DNA of 64,000 nt. It comes from Cyathus striatus (lineage: Eukaryota; Basidiomycota; Agaricomycetes; Agaricales; Nidulariaceae). Positions 23,822-35,925 of the stretch are shown one piece after another. The position numbers and the translations under genes were made by a program. The stretch spans positions 930,001 through 994,000 of the forward strand of contig JAOVFP010000009.1 of NCBI GenBank assembly GCA_025738555.1, written 5' to 3'. Below the pieces are notes generated by a model. It was given only the letters and a program-made list of their open reading frames with translations, made no database searches and was not told the DNA's origin. The stretch's first letter is position 1; every line of letters begins with the position of its first letter.

Positions 23822-24661
23822 ATGCTTTTTGTTCAAAAATCAAGGTGCTTTAATAAGAATGCTCGTAAGACAGCTTTTAGGCTCCTTCGAAGCAAGAAAG
23901 AACGTGCAGATGTCGACCTCCTGGTTCCCTGGCCGACTCCAAGCAATCTTCCAACCTTTCAACAAATTACAACTCGGGGGAAGCGTGCTCTTCGAGCGGA
24001 AGACTACATCCACTACATCTGGAAGTGTCGTGACTCGGTTGCTGTTGACGATGGTGCCGAGCACGACGAGGTAAGAAGTCTCCCCCCTCTTGTCAAAGAA
24101 GCTGATGTTTCTCGTTCGAGCGATCCTACCTTCGTCATAGATGAAAATGATAAATATTGGCGTGTTTTCGAGGATTTGACTAATCGATTTGGTTCGCTCT
24201 CGGTTGATGACACTGCTTCAAGCGAAGGTTCATGCGCTGCTGGACACGTAGCTACATTGTCATTCACTCATCCCCCCACCATAAACACTTCGTCGTCTCC
24301 AGCTTCTACAACAGATTCTTCCTGGTGCTTTGTACGACTTGATTGTGAACTTGTGCGGAAGCCTCGTGTGGCGCGCCGACCCAGATATTCAGCATGGCCT
24401 CTTCCCCCTTCGCTTGTTTCGTACCTGGAGACTACGGACTACGCTCTCGATCGCATCAACTACGAACCTAAACCAAAGATTCAGTCAGTGAAATCTAGTA
24501 AATGGACGATCACGAAGTCTCGGGCTTTGAAGAGGTACGAAGAACTTTATACGCCTGAACGAGTACGCGAACAGCAAAGGTATTGTATGGAAGATATAGA
24601 GAAGAGGCTTCGAATGCCACCTTGGATGCCGAAGATGTCAGACTGTCCGTGTTGTTGGTGA
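23822..24661 (+). CDS. Hypothetical protein (orphan)
   Basis: A single-exon ORF of about 279 codons from ATG at 23822 (MLFVQKSRCFNKNARKTAFR) to TGA at 24661; an upstream start at 23750 is less likely. The N-terminus is basic. It contains DVDLLVPWPTPSNLP, EDYIHYIWKCRDSV, an acidic middle, RRPRYSAWPLPPSLVSYLE, KSRALKRYEELYTPERVRE and a Cys-containing end MPKMSDCPCCW. No domain is recognised. The TATA box and the upstream CAGTACT repeats support it being a real gene. Confidence 0.55.
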   Translation: MLFVQKSRCFNKNARKTAFRLLRSKKERADVDLLVPWPTPSNLPTFQQITTRGKRALRAEDYIHYIWKCRDSVAVDDGAEHDEVRSLPPLVKEADVSRSSDPTFVIDENDKYWRVFEDLTNRFGSLSVDDTASSEGSCAAGHVATLSFTHPPTINTSSSPASTTDSSWCFVRLDCELVRKPRVARRPRYSAWPLPPSLVSYLETTDYALDRINYEPKPKIQSVKSSKWTITKSRALKRYEELYTPERVREQQRYCMEDIEKRLRMPPWMPKMSDCPCCW

Positions 24662-25757
24662 TTTAGTATGGGAAGGGAGTGGAGGAGGTACTACTTGTTG
24701 CTTTCGGCTAACTTTTCTTCTAGATAATTATTGCTGACGAAGTTTCGGAAGAGAATTAGATCTTGGGTGATACTACCATATTTTTCTGGTATGTTAGCTT
24801 CATCACCCCCTTTCAGTACTGATGGCTTCTCCATCTAGCAGGAAATCCCTCAAACAGATGGAATACATCAACCGTGGCTCAGGATGTTGTCAGCCGCCTT
24901 CAACTCGTTACTCGACCGGTAAGAGTGCTAAGACAGTCGGTTACCTTACTGTCACTGACAATCACTTCACTACAGACCTCATCTAATCATATATATATTG
25001 AATCGATATACATATCAAAGAGTTTTGCTTCCATATGTCATTCGCCTCCATCACATTTAACATTACCTTATTACCTTTATGTTAGACATTATATGTTCCT
25101 TTTTATCATCTACTAGTTCTTTTTCTGTCCATGTGTATCTGGCATTTGTATAACCTGCACTTTTATAAATTGTTTCATTTGTGCTATTCTCCAAATTCAT
25201 TATTATTATAAGAAAGATTTACTGTACATAGACGAATCATATGCTTGGTTATCTACCATATTACAACATCGTCTTTTATTGATAACTCTGGTGTTATGGC
25301 CGAAGAGCAAGAAAACAAACATGGTGGGACTATTGAAATAGTAAAACCACTTAAGAAGGGATAAACATATGCTTATTCAAACATATTCTAGACTCTTTTG
25401 CCTCATATCATAAGCCTATGACTCATGTTACGTGTTGCTACAATTCAGCCAGGACAGGATAAGTACTCTGTAGCATAGAATATAATCTGAAGTACTTAAT
25501 CTGAATGAAATGTGATATGTACGTGAATCCACTATATGAAGATTTTTTTGTCCCGGGATTGCTCTCAGAAAGTGTCCAAGGGTTTGGTTTGAGACTCTGA
25601 GTACAATAAGAATTGTGATCACGATATTACCAACATGATAGTGGCATAATCACCTCGCTTTCATGATTCACCAAACGTCGAATCATTTCATTTCTCAAGT
25701 CCAGCTTGTAGTATAATTACATCTCTTAAGTTTAGTTGATAGAATAGTTACATTAAA
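24662..25757. other. Intergenic, no gene seen
   Basis: T-rich sequence with no supported gene. The 3' side borders DUF4139 copy C. Confidence 0.4.
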
Positions 25758-26870
25758 TCATGGCCCAGGAATGACTTTATCTGCGGGCGCTGCAACCTCC
25801 CAAGAAAAAACCAAGTTTACCTTCCCTCGCGCAGGAATGGTGCAATTCCAGCTAAGTTTCCCATCGGAGCCCAGCTTATCAACTTCAGCATCACCATCGC
25901 CTTTCTCCCAATGGGCAACTACTCCTTTACCCACTTGCACTACCTTTCTCATGTCAACATTTCCCTTATCTGAGGTTGGGTCGGCTGTCGGAAGAGCTGG
26001 AGAAAGAAGCTTTACGGAGATAGTACTTTCCTCCGAAATGGGTATGTGGTCTCAAGCTCTAATTCTGTAACTGTGACATGAACGGTGCCATCACCGAGTA
26101 TTGTCTTGGATTCCAGTACTTGAAATGTTGCAATAGAATTTGCATCCTCAGAATTGCTACGTACTTCTGCACTCCAAGGTTTCGAGCCCATACCGAAGAG
26201 CCCTCCTGACTGACTGGAGATGTCATTCATATTGTTCATTTGAGGATTAGTTGTCATGAAGGATAATTTCCGAGGAGTGTGGGAGGGCAGGTTAACATTG
26301 AACTGAGGTAATGATGTCTCAAAAGTTAAATGGACATTGTTCCATTCCTGAGAACGGATCATCAGTAAGCGGTGGGAAAGGCAACAATCATGTATTTGCT
26401 ATGTACCTCACCAGTATTCTGTGTGACAGAGGCCTTGTATATAAGTTTAATACATTTCTCTTTTGATTCGGTGTTCACTCTAATATCGTATGCTGGGGTC
26501 CAACCGGCTTGAGTAACCGCTAAATTAATTGTTAGATTTTGAATATGTCTTGAATTATCGCTTCTCCATTACCCTCAACTCTGAAAATATAATATCAATT
26601 AGTAAAATTTATATCATCATAATAAATACGGTGCATACCTGATAGAATCGTCATTAAGCACCTTAGGTAGGCCTGAAATTGTAACTAGATTTTGGCCAAT
26701 TTTTAATGGAAACTTGAAAAGTCAAGTGATGTGTGCTCGAGATGGGTATACGCTGACATGTGTGAGCTTTCCATCCTTGCTAGATTGAAGCTTCAACAAG
26801 TTGGAGCCTTTGAACGGAGGGGGATCAATAGTTACAGCAGCAGTTGATTGTGTGTGGGATATATTTACGA
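25758..26870 (-). pseudogene. DUF4140/DUF4139 copy C with two internal deletions
   Basis: The minus strand parallels copy B but is shorter. The start codon position reads ATA (26860-26862). An in-frame TGA replaces the CGA of copy B near 26716 (HIT-stop-LFK). One deletion removes the coiled coil from GEAIIQD to the intron before VTQAGW (junction near 26545). A second removes the segment between TVTELELE and DHIPISEES (junction near 26052). Both junctions sit on short shared words (ACAT-like and TTGA). The C-terminal end (EVAAPADKVIPGP) survives. It is clearly a pseudogene. Confidence 0.85.
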
Positions 26871-27174
26871 AACTCATTCATGTGAGTGTAAATCGAGTCT
26901 TTGTATGTAGCACGAACGATGAATCATGATGCTTGTGGCACGTTGACAACGATCAAAATGTAAGGCCTAGACATCAGACCATGCAGTCAACATGATGTTA
27001 CTAGATGTTACTGTTATCTCGAGCCTCGTGACCATGCATACCTTCACCTATTCCCCTAACATCTCCTCTTCTTTTCTCTTGGACTCATCCCTTTCAATCT
27101 GAAAGATCACGGAAAATGACTATGGGTACGAATGGTAAGCGAAATTATAACATAGCACACACTTTATGGGGTTA

Positions 27175-27370
27175 TCTGAAATTGTACCTTGATTTTTGTC
27201 AACCTTCTATGGGAGCCTGCACAGCCGAGTGAAATGTGCTCGAGACGGATACACGACGCTAACATGTACTATGATCTTCTCATCATCGTTAGAATATATG
27301 TAGCTTTACCACTGCGTTGGAAGAGGGGACCAATATTTTTACCAGCGAGTGCGTGTGTGCTGGACATGTT
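27175..27370 (-). pseudogene. DUF4140 fragment, copy D (first exon only)
   Basis: The minus strand begins ATGTCCAGCACACACGC, then reaches words matching the first exon of copy B: a TCTCGAGCACATTTCACTCGG-like stretch and the GATTTTGACC/CTTGATTTTTG region before GGCCTGAAATT. Small indels break the frame, and no downstream exons are present. It lies in tandem with copy C. Confidence 0.65.
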
Positions 27371-28614
27371 TATAGCTAAGTAGGCGACCCACGATCATCA
27401 ACGTCATGCTTGTGAGGTGAGTATTTATATGAAAACTCTCCGGTGCCGGCCAAGGCTTTCTTGGAGCAAATTTCTCCGATACTATCCCATAGCACACTCG
27501 GCTCTGAGGATAGTACGTGGATACTGGTCACTTAGTAAACACTTAAAAGTCATCTTGAACTGACCCAAGTGATCTATGAGATGAATGATGTGCGTATATT
27601 TCGTGAATATATAACAAATAGAACTTGAACCTGCGTCGGTTAATGGAAATGCTCCGATGAACATTACAACTTTGCACAAGGCATGTGTTTTCTGGGGATC
27701 AAATCAAGGTAAAATGTCGTTTTGATTTCGTCTCGAAGTATGTCGGAAAAGACAGGCACCGTTAGACAGTAAGGTAAGATTCTTGGAAGATTCGAGCCGT
27801 TGCAAGTCAAGTTGTGGTCAGACTGGCCAACCGTCGCGGACTTTCAATTGTGCGATCGGTTTACGTTTGGCTTCCTAACTTGGAACAAGACTTGAACTTG
27901 ACCCGACTGGAGTCCCTCCGACTTCAACATAATCAATACCACATAGTGGTCCGGATCACCATCTCCATACGCAGCCCTTACAGCTATATTTCAGAAATAC
28001 TCCGAAAGAGACCAGTGCAAATTTCTCGTTTTTGATCCGTTGATGACCGAAAACTCAGAATACTTACTTTCAACTTCAATTTCACAAAGGTATTTACTTC
28101 GTTATACATCATGTTCCACATCTCTAACTGTCAACGACCGATCTCTACATTAATATTATGCGCGCTTCCTACGAAATTGCACCCTTAGGCACTTGATGCT
28201 AAGTACTAGACCTGAATGGGTGCCATGACATGCCGATCCTCATGTCTATTTCATTTTGACCACATCTAGCGATAATCAGACCGGCAGAGTGATACTTTGC
28301 TGTTACTACTGCTGCATCTCACACTCACCGCCGATAATTATAAGGTTTCAAGTCGCCTGACTTACGAAAGAAACGCTCTCACTCGGAATTCAATACATTC
28401 GAAAGCCTACAATGAACCTCATGTCGATCCATGCATGCACCTCAAATCAATATGGAACTGCCAAGTACCTGCATTAGGTGAAGCTAGTTCGAACGATTCA
28501 CAGCACTAAGCAGATGACGTTACCGGACAAGTATGGCACTGATGTCCGCAGCATGCGGTATGGCATATAAGGCGGTTGCATGTTATAGGGGAAGGTTTGT
28601 ACCCCAACTTGCCA
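27371..28614. other. Intergenic, one tRNA-like fragment
   Basis: No genes. Near 27600-27680 the minus strand reads GTTGTAATGTTCATCGGAGC, then CGCAGGTTCAAGTTC, resembling the D-arm and T-arm words of the repeats near 13 kb. It is probably another tRNA-derived fragment. Confidence 0.3.
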
Positions 28615-29295
28615 ATGGCCGCTGTAGTGAGCGTCTATTATCTATCTTTGAATCTAGCCACTGACAACATTAATTTTATTTCCTTCACTCGATTCTAATA
28701 GGACGGCTCACCGGATCCAAGTCCCAACCTAACTCCCCTCGCAACGTTCTTTGCGAGATACCCCACATTCGACTATAACCCCCTGGGGCAATGTAACAGC
28801 GAATTCCGTCGCATGTGCCTATTCTTCAGCTGGGGGCGGAAGAACAAGGATAGAAAAACGGCAAAAAATCTGTTCCACGATGCACTGACGGTGCAGTTTA
28901 ATCAGACGTTTGGGAACAACATGCCATCCTGGCATATGTTGTATGAAATGCTGGGGATTGAAGCACCGAATACTATGCGCGCGTGCGAGCAGGTAAGTTG
29001 TATTGTTGATGTTGATTTTTGATGAGAGTTATTAACTTACGACTGTGCGAAGGGATTGAAGAATGTTAATGTTAATATTATTGATTTGATTGAAAATCCT
29101 GGGGAGAGGGTGCAGACGTTCGATACGGAGGAAGCACTGAGCGCATACTCAAGAGAAGAAGGGAAGGTTTTCCCGAGGGAGGCGGCGAAAGCGGGGAATG
29201 TTCTAAAGCATTTGTTGAGGCATATTGGGTATGAAGCAGTTACGGTGAGGAGGAGGAAAAGGAATAGGAGGAGAAGGAGAGGGAGGAGAAATTAG
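28615..29295 (+). CDS. Small conserved fungal hypothetical protein
   Basis: Three exons are proposed: 28615-28632 (MAAVVS), 28702-28992 and 29053-29295, all joining in frame. The core reads LATFFARYPTFDYNPLGQCN, FRRMCLFFSWGRKNKDRKT, FHDALTVQFNQTFGNN, WHMLYEMLGIEAPNTMRACE, VNVNIIDLIENPGE, LSAYSREEGKVFPREAAKAG and LLRHIGYEAV. The C-terminus is a run of Arg/Lys (RRRKRNRRRRRGRRN), a possible nuclear or nucleic-acid-binding tail. I recall very similar small proteins in many fungi that carry no assigned function. The first exon is the least certain part. Confidence 0.6.
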
Positions 29296-30213
29296 GGGGT
29301 TGAGGTGTTGAATGCCTGAAGAAGTTGTAGTTTTGAGCGAGCTTGTTTGATAGGTACTTCGTTGTAATGCACCAGTTCCATAGCCACCAGCGATATTTTA
29401 GAGGATTATACTATAAGCTGTTTTCGACGATTAAGTTACCCAGAACGGTTTGGCCTAAGTTTGGAGAGGCTAAATGCTTTTCTGGGAGATTTTTGACAGT
29501 TGAAGCTTGTCCAATACGATAGAGTACTAAAACTTTAAGATTATGACTGTCTTCAAGCGCCAGTCACAAAGTAAGTATAATGGACTGTAGATCGTTGCAA
29601 GTCAAAATAAGTACCAGCCATCCCGTGTCGAGACCCGGCGTAAAAAAGTCCGACACGGTACGAACTGCTGGAAGGCACGGATAGTATGTTCTGTGTTCCA
29701 TTCTACATTTCTAGCAGATAAAGCCCAGTAGATACTGGTCCAGACTCAGCTAGTGACTGCCGACGTTCCTCAGGGTTTATATTTTCCACTGTTTCATCAT
29801 GAATACGAAATCGGTGGTCCGTAATGGAGTGTGTAGGTATTCGCAACCATAGACTGGTATTCATCCAGCTCTTTGTAAAGTATTGTCATGTTTTTGGATA
29901 TATGGCAGAAGAAATGCATAGAAACGAGCATGAGGACGAGAGGATGGGAGAAGGAATTGTCGAGGGGACATCGTTCGGGAAAGTGAACCGTTCGGCAAGC
30001 ACATTTTCATTTGTTCCCTGTATCACGTGGTTAGGACCCTGAAGAATTCCCCTAAAAGGCAAGAACGCCTTTGTTAGGCCGGGCGTTGAATCTTCCAAGC
30101 CATTCTTTCCAATCCTTTTTTCGTTAGAACTAACTAATCCATCCTCCTCGTCCTCCTTCCCTCCTCCACCTTAAAAAAGCTCAACCAACCCTTCCACCTC
30201 AAACCAACTAACA
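29296..30213. other. Intergenic, no gene seen
   Basis: No motifs beyond the presumed promoter and 5' UTR of the EB1-like gene. A pyrimidine-rich stretch lies at 30110-30180. Confidence 0.4.
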
Positions 30214-33200
30214 ATGGCGGGCACGTCGCGCACTGATCTCCTCGCATGGCTCAACGAGCTTCTCCAAATCAACTACACCAAGATAGAGCAATGTGGCACG
30301 GGGGGAGCCTATTGCCAGGTCATCGATTCCATCTACGGTGCGTTCCATCTGCCCTGTTTCTACTACCCTGCACACTCTGATCCTTTTCGATTACATGTCC
30401 TTCTTACTTTTTGCGAAATTTCTCATTCAAATGCACTTTACCAATACTGCGAAATGCGAACCATGGCGATGTAGGCGATGTACCTATGAACCGCGTCAAG
30501 ATGAACGCTAAGCACGAGTACGAGTTCCTTGCGAACTTTAAAGTCCTCCAGACAGTCTTCAAGTCGAAGAAGATTGATAAGGTGTGTTTTTGGTGCCCCT
30601 TTCGCATTGGACTTTTTTTCCTTTCCTTGCATTATTTCTACTTTCTACTATACTTCGTTTCTTTCATTTCCTCGTGTTTCTTTCATTTTCTATTCTATTC
30701 CCTGGCGAGCAAGGACCGGAAGACGGAAGCACCCTGTGGATCGCCAAACCCTGCTCTTCTCAAGCGGATGGATAACTTCATAAGCACATCGGATCCAGTG
30801 CCCCCTAGCACTATCGGATGTTTCACACTTGCGCCTACGGGTGCGAAAACTTTCGTCCTGTAGCATAAGCTCTAGGAAACGAGGAGTGAGCTAGTAGGGT
30901 GGATCACCGTGCTGGGTGGTATATCTACGACAGCGGAGGGAAACTGGCAGGAGGGATTAGATGATCCTACAATCGTCTTGCACTAGCGTATACGCGGTAA
31001 GTACCCTCTCATTTTGACATCCTGCTAAACCAATCTAATATCTTTCTCAGCCAGTTCATTGAAAATTTTGCTTTTCGCACTGTAGCGTACGCAGATCACG
31101 GCAACATGATCTATTGTCGCGCATATTTACAAACACAATCTCGTAACGCAGGGACTTCGAAACGTAAAAGCACTGTGCTCTGTGACAGGAGGAAATGTAG
31201 AAACTGGATTAGATGATCTTATCAGTCTCGCGCTAGCACACAGATGGCAAGTAACCATTCGTTCTGGTGTACTGTTTACCCCCGTCTAACGTCAACCCCC
31301 AGCATGGCGGATGTTCGTATCTTCATATTCGCACGCAATATGAAATCGCGTAATGCAGGGCTTCGGGCTTCGAGATGCTGTACCCCCCTGCCCCCTTATC
31401 ATCCACCGATACGAGTTGTCTGGAGCTGTGAGACGTGGCAAGTGTCCTTCTGGATGATGGTGCATATTGTCAGTACAGGAGATACCCCGATACGACGCTC
31501 TGTAATCCGCAGCCTTGCCCGACCGATCCTCAGCTTATGCACCTACCCCTGCGACTGCTTAGGGAGAAGTGTGACGGATGGTTTTAGCGTTATTCATGCA
31601 CGCAGAAGCTGGTAGACCATTCAGCTTCGGCTGGGTCCTCCACTCTTCCGTCTGCAACGGGCTGAAACCGCGCAATATGCAGGCCTCATCCGTTGCTACG
31701 TCACTGTGCCACTGGCGATGTTAACGCGTTCCTGAAGCTCTCTGTGCCCATGCTTCCATCGAGAGCGTCATTAACAAATAGGCTTGATTGTAGGATGGGA
31801 CAGCGATACTCCCTCTTCAGCACAGTTTGCTGTGTACCTTCCTGGTGCAAGCTGATTAAATGCACGATTGTGTCATGCGCGCATTCCACCTGTTGCTTCG
31901 TTTCGTTCACTGCAGTATCCTTCTCGATGCTACTCGTGATACGATCGTCTCATTCACCCCGTCCGCGTCTATCTGCCACCTCTGCTCGGTTTGTTTACAG
32001 ATCCCGTCGGCGTAAACCGACCTTTACACTTCGTGGTGCAATCCGTCATTCATTCATATCGCAGGGTATCGCAGGATTGTGGATGTGCAGGAACGTGGAA
32101 CATTGCACGGCGTGTTGGCCCCCAGTAGTTGTTGATGTCTTCATCGTAGATCTGGAGAGTAGAAACGACTATATGCTTCGATGCCAGCATACAGCTTCAT
32201 CGGGCATGGTTCATTTGCTGGTTTGCTGTCCTATGCAAGGGAGGGGCTAAGAAAGTGATGGTTACTCGTCGTGGATGTGGCTTATGGCTCCACTCTATGT
32301 TCGGCCGGCCCTTCCTTTTCAGCTGCTTGCGGAATAGGCTCTTCGCTGCGGTCGTGCAGATGAAGGGTATGATGCTCTACCAGTGCAAGATGGGGTCATT
32401 GTGGGTGGGGTCTGCCAGAGTTGCCAGAGTAGGAATCTACCACTTCATTGTGATGCGAGATGACTTTGCTGTCCAGTTACCTCCTCAGGCCTTCATTCGG
32501 TCGATGCTCATACTACCTGGACCCAACTTACTTCCGCAATCGTCGTTGCGTCATTCTAGAACTGGGAAGCCAGCCATATCGATCGTATCACGTTCTCTAC
32601 CTCGTGATTGGAAAGGACACGGCAGAAAATCACATCCAGGAGGGTGTTCACTTTTTTCAGTCTTCTCTTGCCCGTAACGCTATTGAACGTCGCTGTCACG
32701 CTGAGTCCACTTTCGAACGCTAGAGCTTCTGTGCTCGCTGTTGTGTTTGATAGTGACAACGTCGATCTCAGATGATGGATGGATCTGTGGGCTCCTGTCT
32801 TTTGACGTCCTTAGACAGGTCATGCTCATATGAAGACCTCCTTGCCTGCGATGAATGCATTGACTATACCCTGGGCTGGTGGCTCACCCAGGCCTGGTCG
32901 TACGATCATATAGCCAGTGCTAACTCACCATGGCCCCTGCATTATGGCTGTCATGCATAGAAATCTTGATCATTCATCGTCAAACAGACGCGCATGCGAG
33001 GATATGCTTACCATTACGCATGCATCACTGTGTAATGTACATTCCGTATAGCGCTATCGTCGGCCAGCCAGCCTCGATGAAGGGCTAACCTGCAATACCA
33101 AGTGTCACCACATGCTGAGGATCCTTTTCTCTGAGGCTGAATATCATTGCATATTGCTCACCACGCCATCATGATTCCGTTGACTTCGCGAGCATGCCTT

Positions 33201-35438
33201 CGCTGTTGAATATTCACGGAAAGTTAACAACCTCGCTGGTCCTTGTACACATGTAGTCCCCAGCTGACCTTGCTGGGACCCACAACCCTCTCGTCCGCTA
33301 ATGAATTCCCGCTTTACCCCGCAATTTATTTTCGCTTCATCGTGCAGTACGGCTCGTTCTATCTTTAGGTCTTCGCGGAAAGTTAGCAGCCCCGGAGGTT
33401 CTCGTGCCGTACTTATACAGCAGTCAGAATCCCGCTCGCTACGATTATGCGCTATTCCTTTCATAAACCTACCGGGCGGTCGTACAAGCTATGAGGAATA
33501 TTCCATTGGCCCCACATAGTTTCCTTTCAGATCAACATCTGTGAGCGTGGCACTGCCCGACGAACCTCCACTTTCCCCTTTCCTCAAACTGTTATGGTGC
33601 ATATACGGGGAACGCTTCCTAGATCATTATCTTTACTTCGATTACGGGCATAATGGTCTTTTGTGCGCGAATTAGGATCTCTGGGCGCTGTTTTGCAATC
33701 CTTGCCGCCCGTGATGTCTTGTGTTCTATTCATTGTCTCTTGGAAGTTATTCCACAGAATACTCTCGTTTTTGGATCCGCAGATTAGAGGCATCACATTG
33801 ATTATGTCTCAGATTAAGGTTGTCAGAGCGTCGACTTTGCCTTTTCGTTTCACAGATACACTCCGCGTAACTTGCCTGGTTCTCGGACTTGCTATGCCTT
33901 CCAACGAGCGTGGATTTACCGTAATAAAACACGCTGGGGGGATTCTCTGAGTCATGATCGCGTTATTCAGGGCTGCAACTATCCTGCAACTATCGTCTAG
34001 AGAATAAGGGCTGAGGCTTATCCCTCATTCAACATTCTTGCTTTCACTCTTATGTTATTCTTTCTTGCCTTATGTTATTCTTCTATTTCTGTCTATTCGT
34101 CTTATCGACGCACGCTGACCATGAATTACCTTCGTAGCCTATACCCGTGGAGAGATTATGCAAGTGTAAGATGCAGTGAGTACTCGCTTCTACCCCATTG
34201 TGTTTCTCTACACCCTACGTTCTTCGGCCGGATCATCTTTCCGTTGACCTCGTCATCACTAGATTCTATTCATGTTTCGGACAGTGTTCTCTTTACTTCA
34301 TTCACTCTATTGTATGCCGTTATATCTTTTATTAACGTTCTCTTCAGGGACAACCTTGAGTTCCTTCAGTGGCTAAAACGCTTTTGGGATGCCAACTACG
34401 GAGGCCAGGGCTACGATGCCGTTGCTCGTCGCAAGGGTGCTCCTGCTGAGCCCCCCGCAACCATTGCTCCTCTTGCACCTCCGCCCCGCGCAGGAATCGT
34501 CCTCTGGGATGAACCGTGCAGGAGGTAGAACTCCCTAGGAGGACACCGTGCAGGAAGTGCAGCATCGAATGAGGCTGTGCAACAACTGCAGGCACAGGTG
34601 CGGGAACTCTCAGCACACCTTGAGGGCTTAGAGAAAGAGAGAGATTTCTACTTCGAGAAGGTGCGTTAGTGGATGATTGGCATCGATTTGCAGTGAAACA
34701 TTGTCGAGTGGCAGATCCCCGCTGCATAGCTTGGGCATGTCGTTCAACCGAGGTACCATCGATACTCAGTGCTGGGTTCCCGCTGCGTATCTACTGGCTA
34801 TCTGCGGCATCGATTACATATCTATATCTAACTTGTCTTTCCTTGTCAACTATCATATACTGATGATCCTTCTATATATAGCTCCGTAACATCGAAATCC
34901 TCGCTCAGCAACAAATTGAAGTGCTCGAGGCCGAAAACAAAGATGACCCGACACTACGTGATATCCAGAAGATCTTGTATTCGACAGAGGTGAGGTTTAG
35001 ATATACTTTTGTCATTTGAGTATGATGTTGCGCTTCAAGCGTGACGTTTGGCAGCTATACGCGTGCGCAGACGGTAATGCCCCAGATTAAGATGTTGGCA
35101 TCTCCTATAATGCTCAGCACGCCCACTGTCAGTGATCTCCTTCATGGAGTAATCCCTAGCGTCATCCTCACCTAAATCTGATATGCATCTATCGATGTCC
35201 TATCATGCTATAAGTGGCACCAAGATGTGCTATGTATAGCTCGCACAGAGGGGACGTGAAACTATCAGTGATATGTGGTGACTGCTGGGACCTTCTTTTA
35301 TTGTATCCACCTTGCCTCCATTTCTTCTAGACTGTTTTTCGTATCTTCGTGATATGGATTATATGCTAATCACGTACATTCACACAGGAGGGCTTCGAAG
35401 TTCCCGAAACTGCGGTGGATGAAGAAGAGACCTTCTAA
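30214..35438 (+). CDS. EB1/Bim1/Mal3-like microtubule plus-end protein, gene expanded by very large introns, possibly broken
   Basis: EB1 proteins bind growing microtubule ends. Exons read: 30214-30337 ([20 protein letters not shown], calponin-homology domain), 30475-30581 ([17 protein letters not shown], ending FKSKKIDK), 34138-34175 ([12 protein letters not shown]), 34348-34660 ([19 protein letters not shown], linker, then [16 protein letters not shown] coiled coil), 34882-34989 ([20 protein letters not shown]) and 35388-35438 ([16 protein letters not shown]). Summed length is about 246 codons, normal for the family. Intron 2 is 3.56 kb and two others exceed 200 nt, against about 50 nt elsewhere. 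In the linker an in-frame TAG occurs at 34526-34528. Reading the other frame between two C-runs (about 34488 and 34524) gives an EB1-like linker, so a compensating pair of 1-nt indels is the simplest explanation. Either it is a recent pseudogene or the sequence has two homopolymer errors. Confidence 0.85.
30582..34137 (+). other. 3.56-kb intron of the EB1-like gene, unidentified inserted sequence
   Basis: The splice ends GTGTGT and CGTAG fit the flanking exons. The interior is GC-richer than most spacers here and carries degenerate internal duplications. One pair (about 30952-31165 and 31196-31385) shares ATTAGATGATC and TCGTAAYGCAGGG words. Another pair shares GGAAAGTTARCA (33223 and 33379). 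Several plus-strand frames stay open for 100-185 codons but show no recognisable domain. It may be a decayed insertion. Confidence 0.55.
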
Positions 35439-35925
35439 GTTTCCGCTTTCCATGTCGTACGTACATGAGTTACTATGCAGATACCTCTTCGTCGAATGTC
35501 GAAATATATTGAACATAATGTGTACCCTTCTACCTCCGTGAATATGTTGGCGTTTGACGCCCATACCATACAGGACTCCACCTTACATACATCTCATACA
35601 ATACTATCTTTCGTACTACCGTTCGTTTCTCCTGCTTGTCTCTTTAATTCAAAATATGGTACCTTCTCGGTTTTGCTTTCAGATTATTGTTCACCCAAGA
35701 GATAGCATAGCGGCAAATATGTACGAAACGTATCCTTGAACTTTAGAAATGTAAATTGGCGGAAATTACCACCAGATGCGATGATATTCTACTATCACTA
35801 CGTTTGTATGTGGTACATCATTACAGTACATAACAATAAAAATACAAAAATACAATTACGTGTTTGCATTACATGGAGAAGGGTATATCATGATATAATA
35901 GCACAAGAGAGTCACTTCATTTTAC

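Noticed and set aside
30712..30782. Possible tubulin-tyrosine-ligase motif ([15 protein letters not shown]) inside the EB1 intron
   Set aside because: Only one short motif resembles the family; the following sequence has stops and none of the later conserved segments.
31693..32677. ORFs of 185 and 140 codons in the EB1 intron
   Set aside because: No motif, composition typical of chance translation, and they lie inside a region with consistent flanking splice sites.
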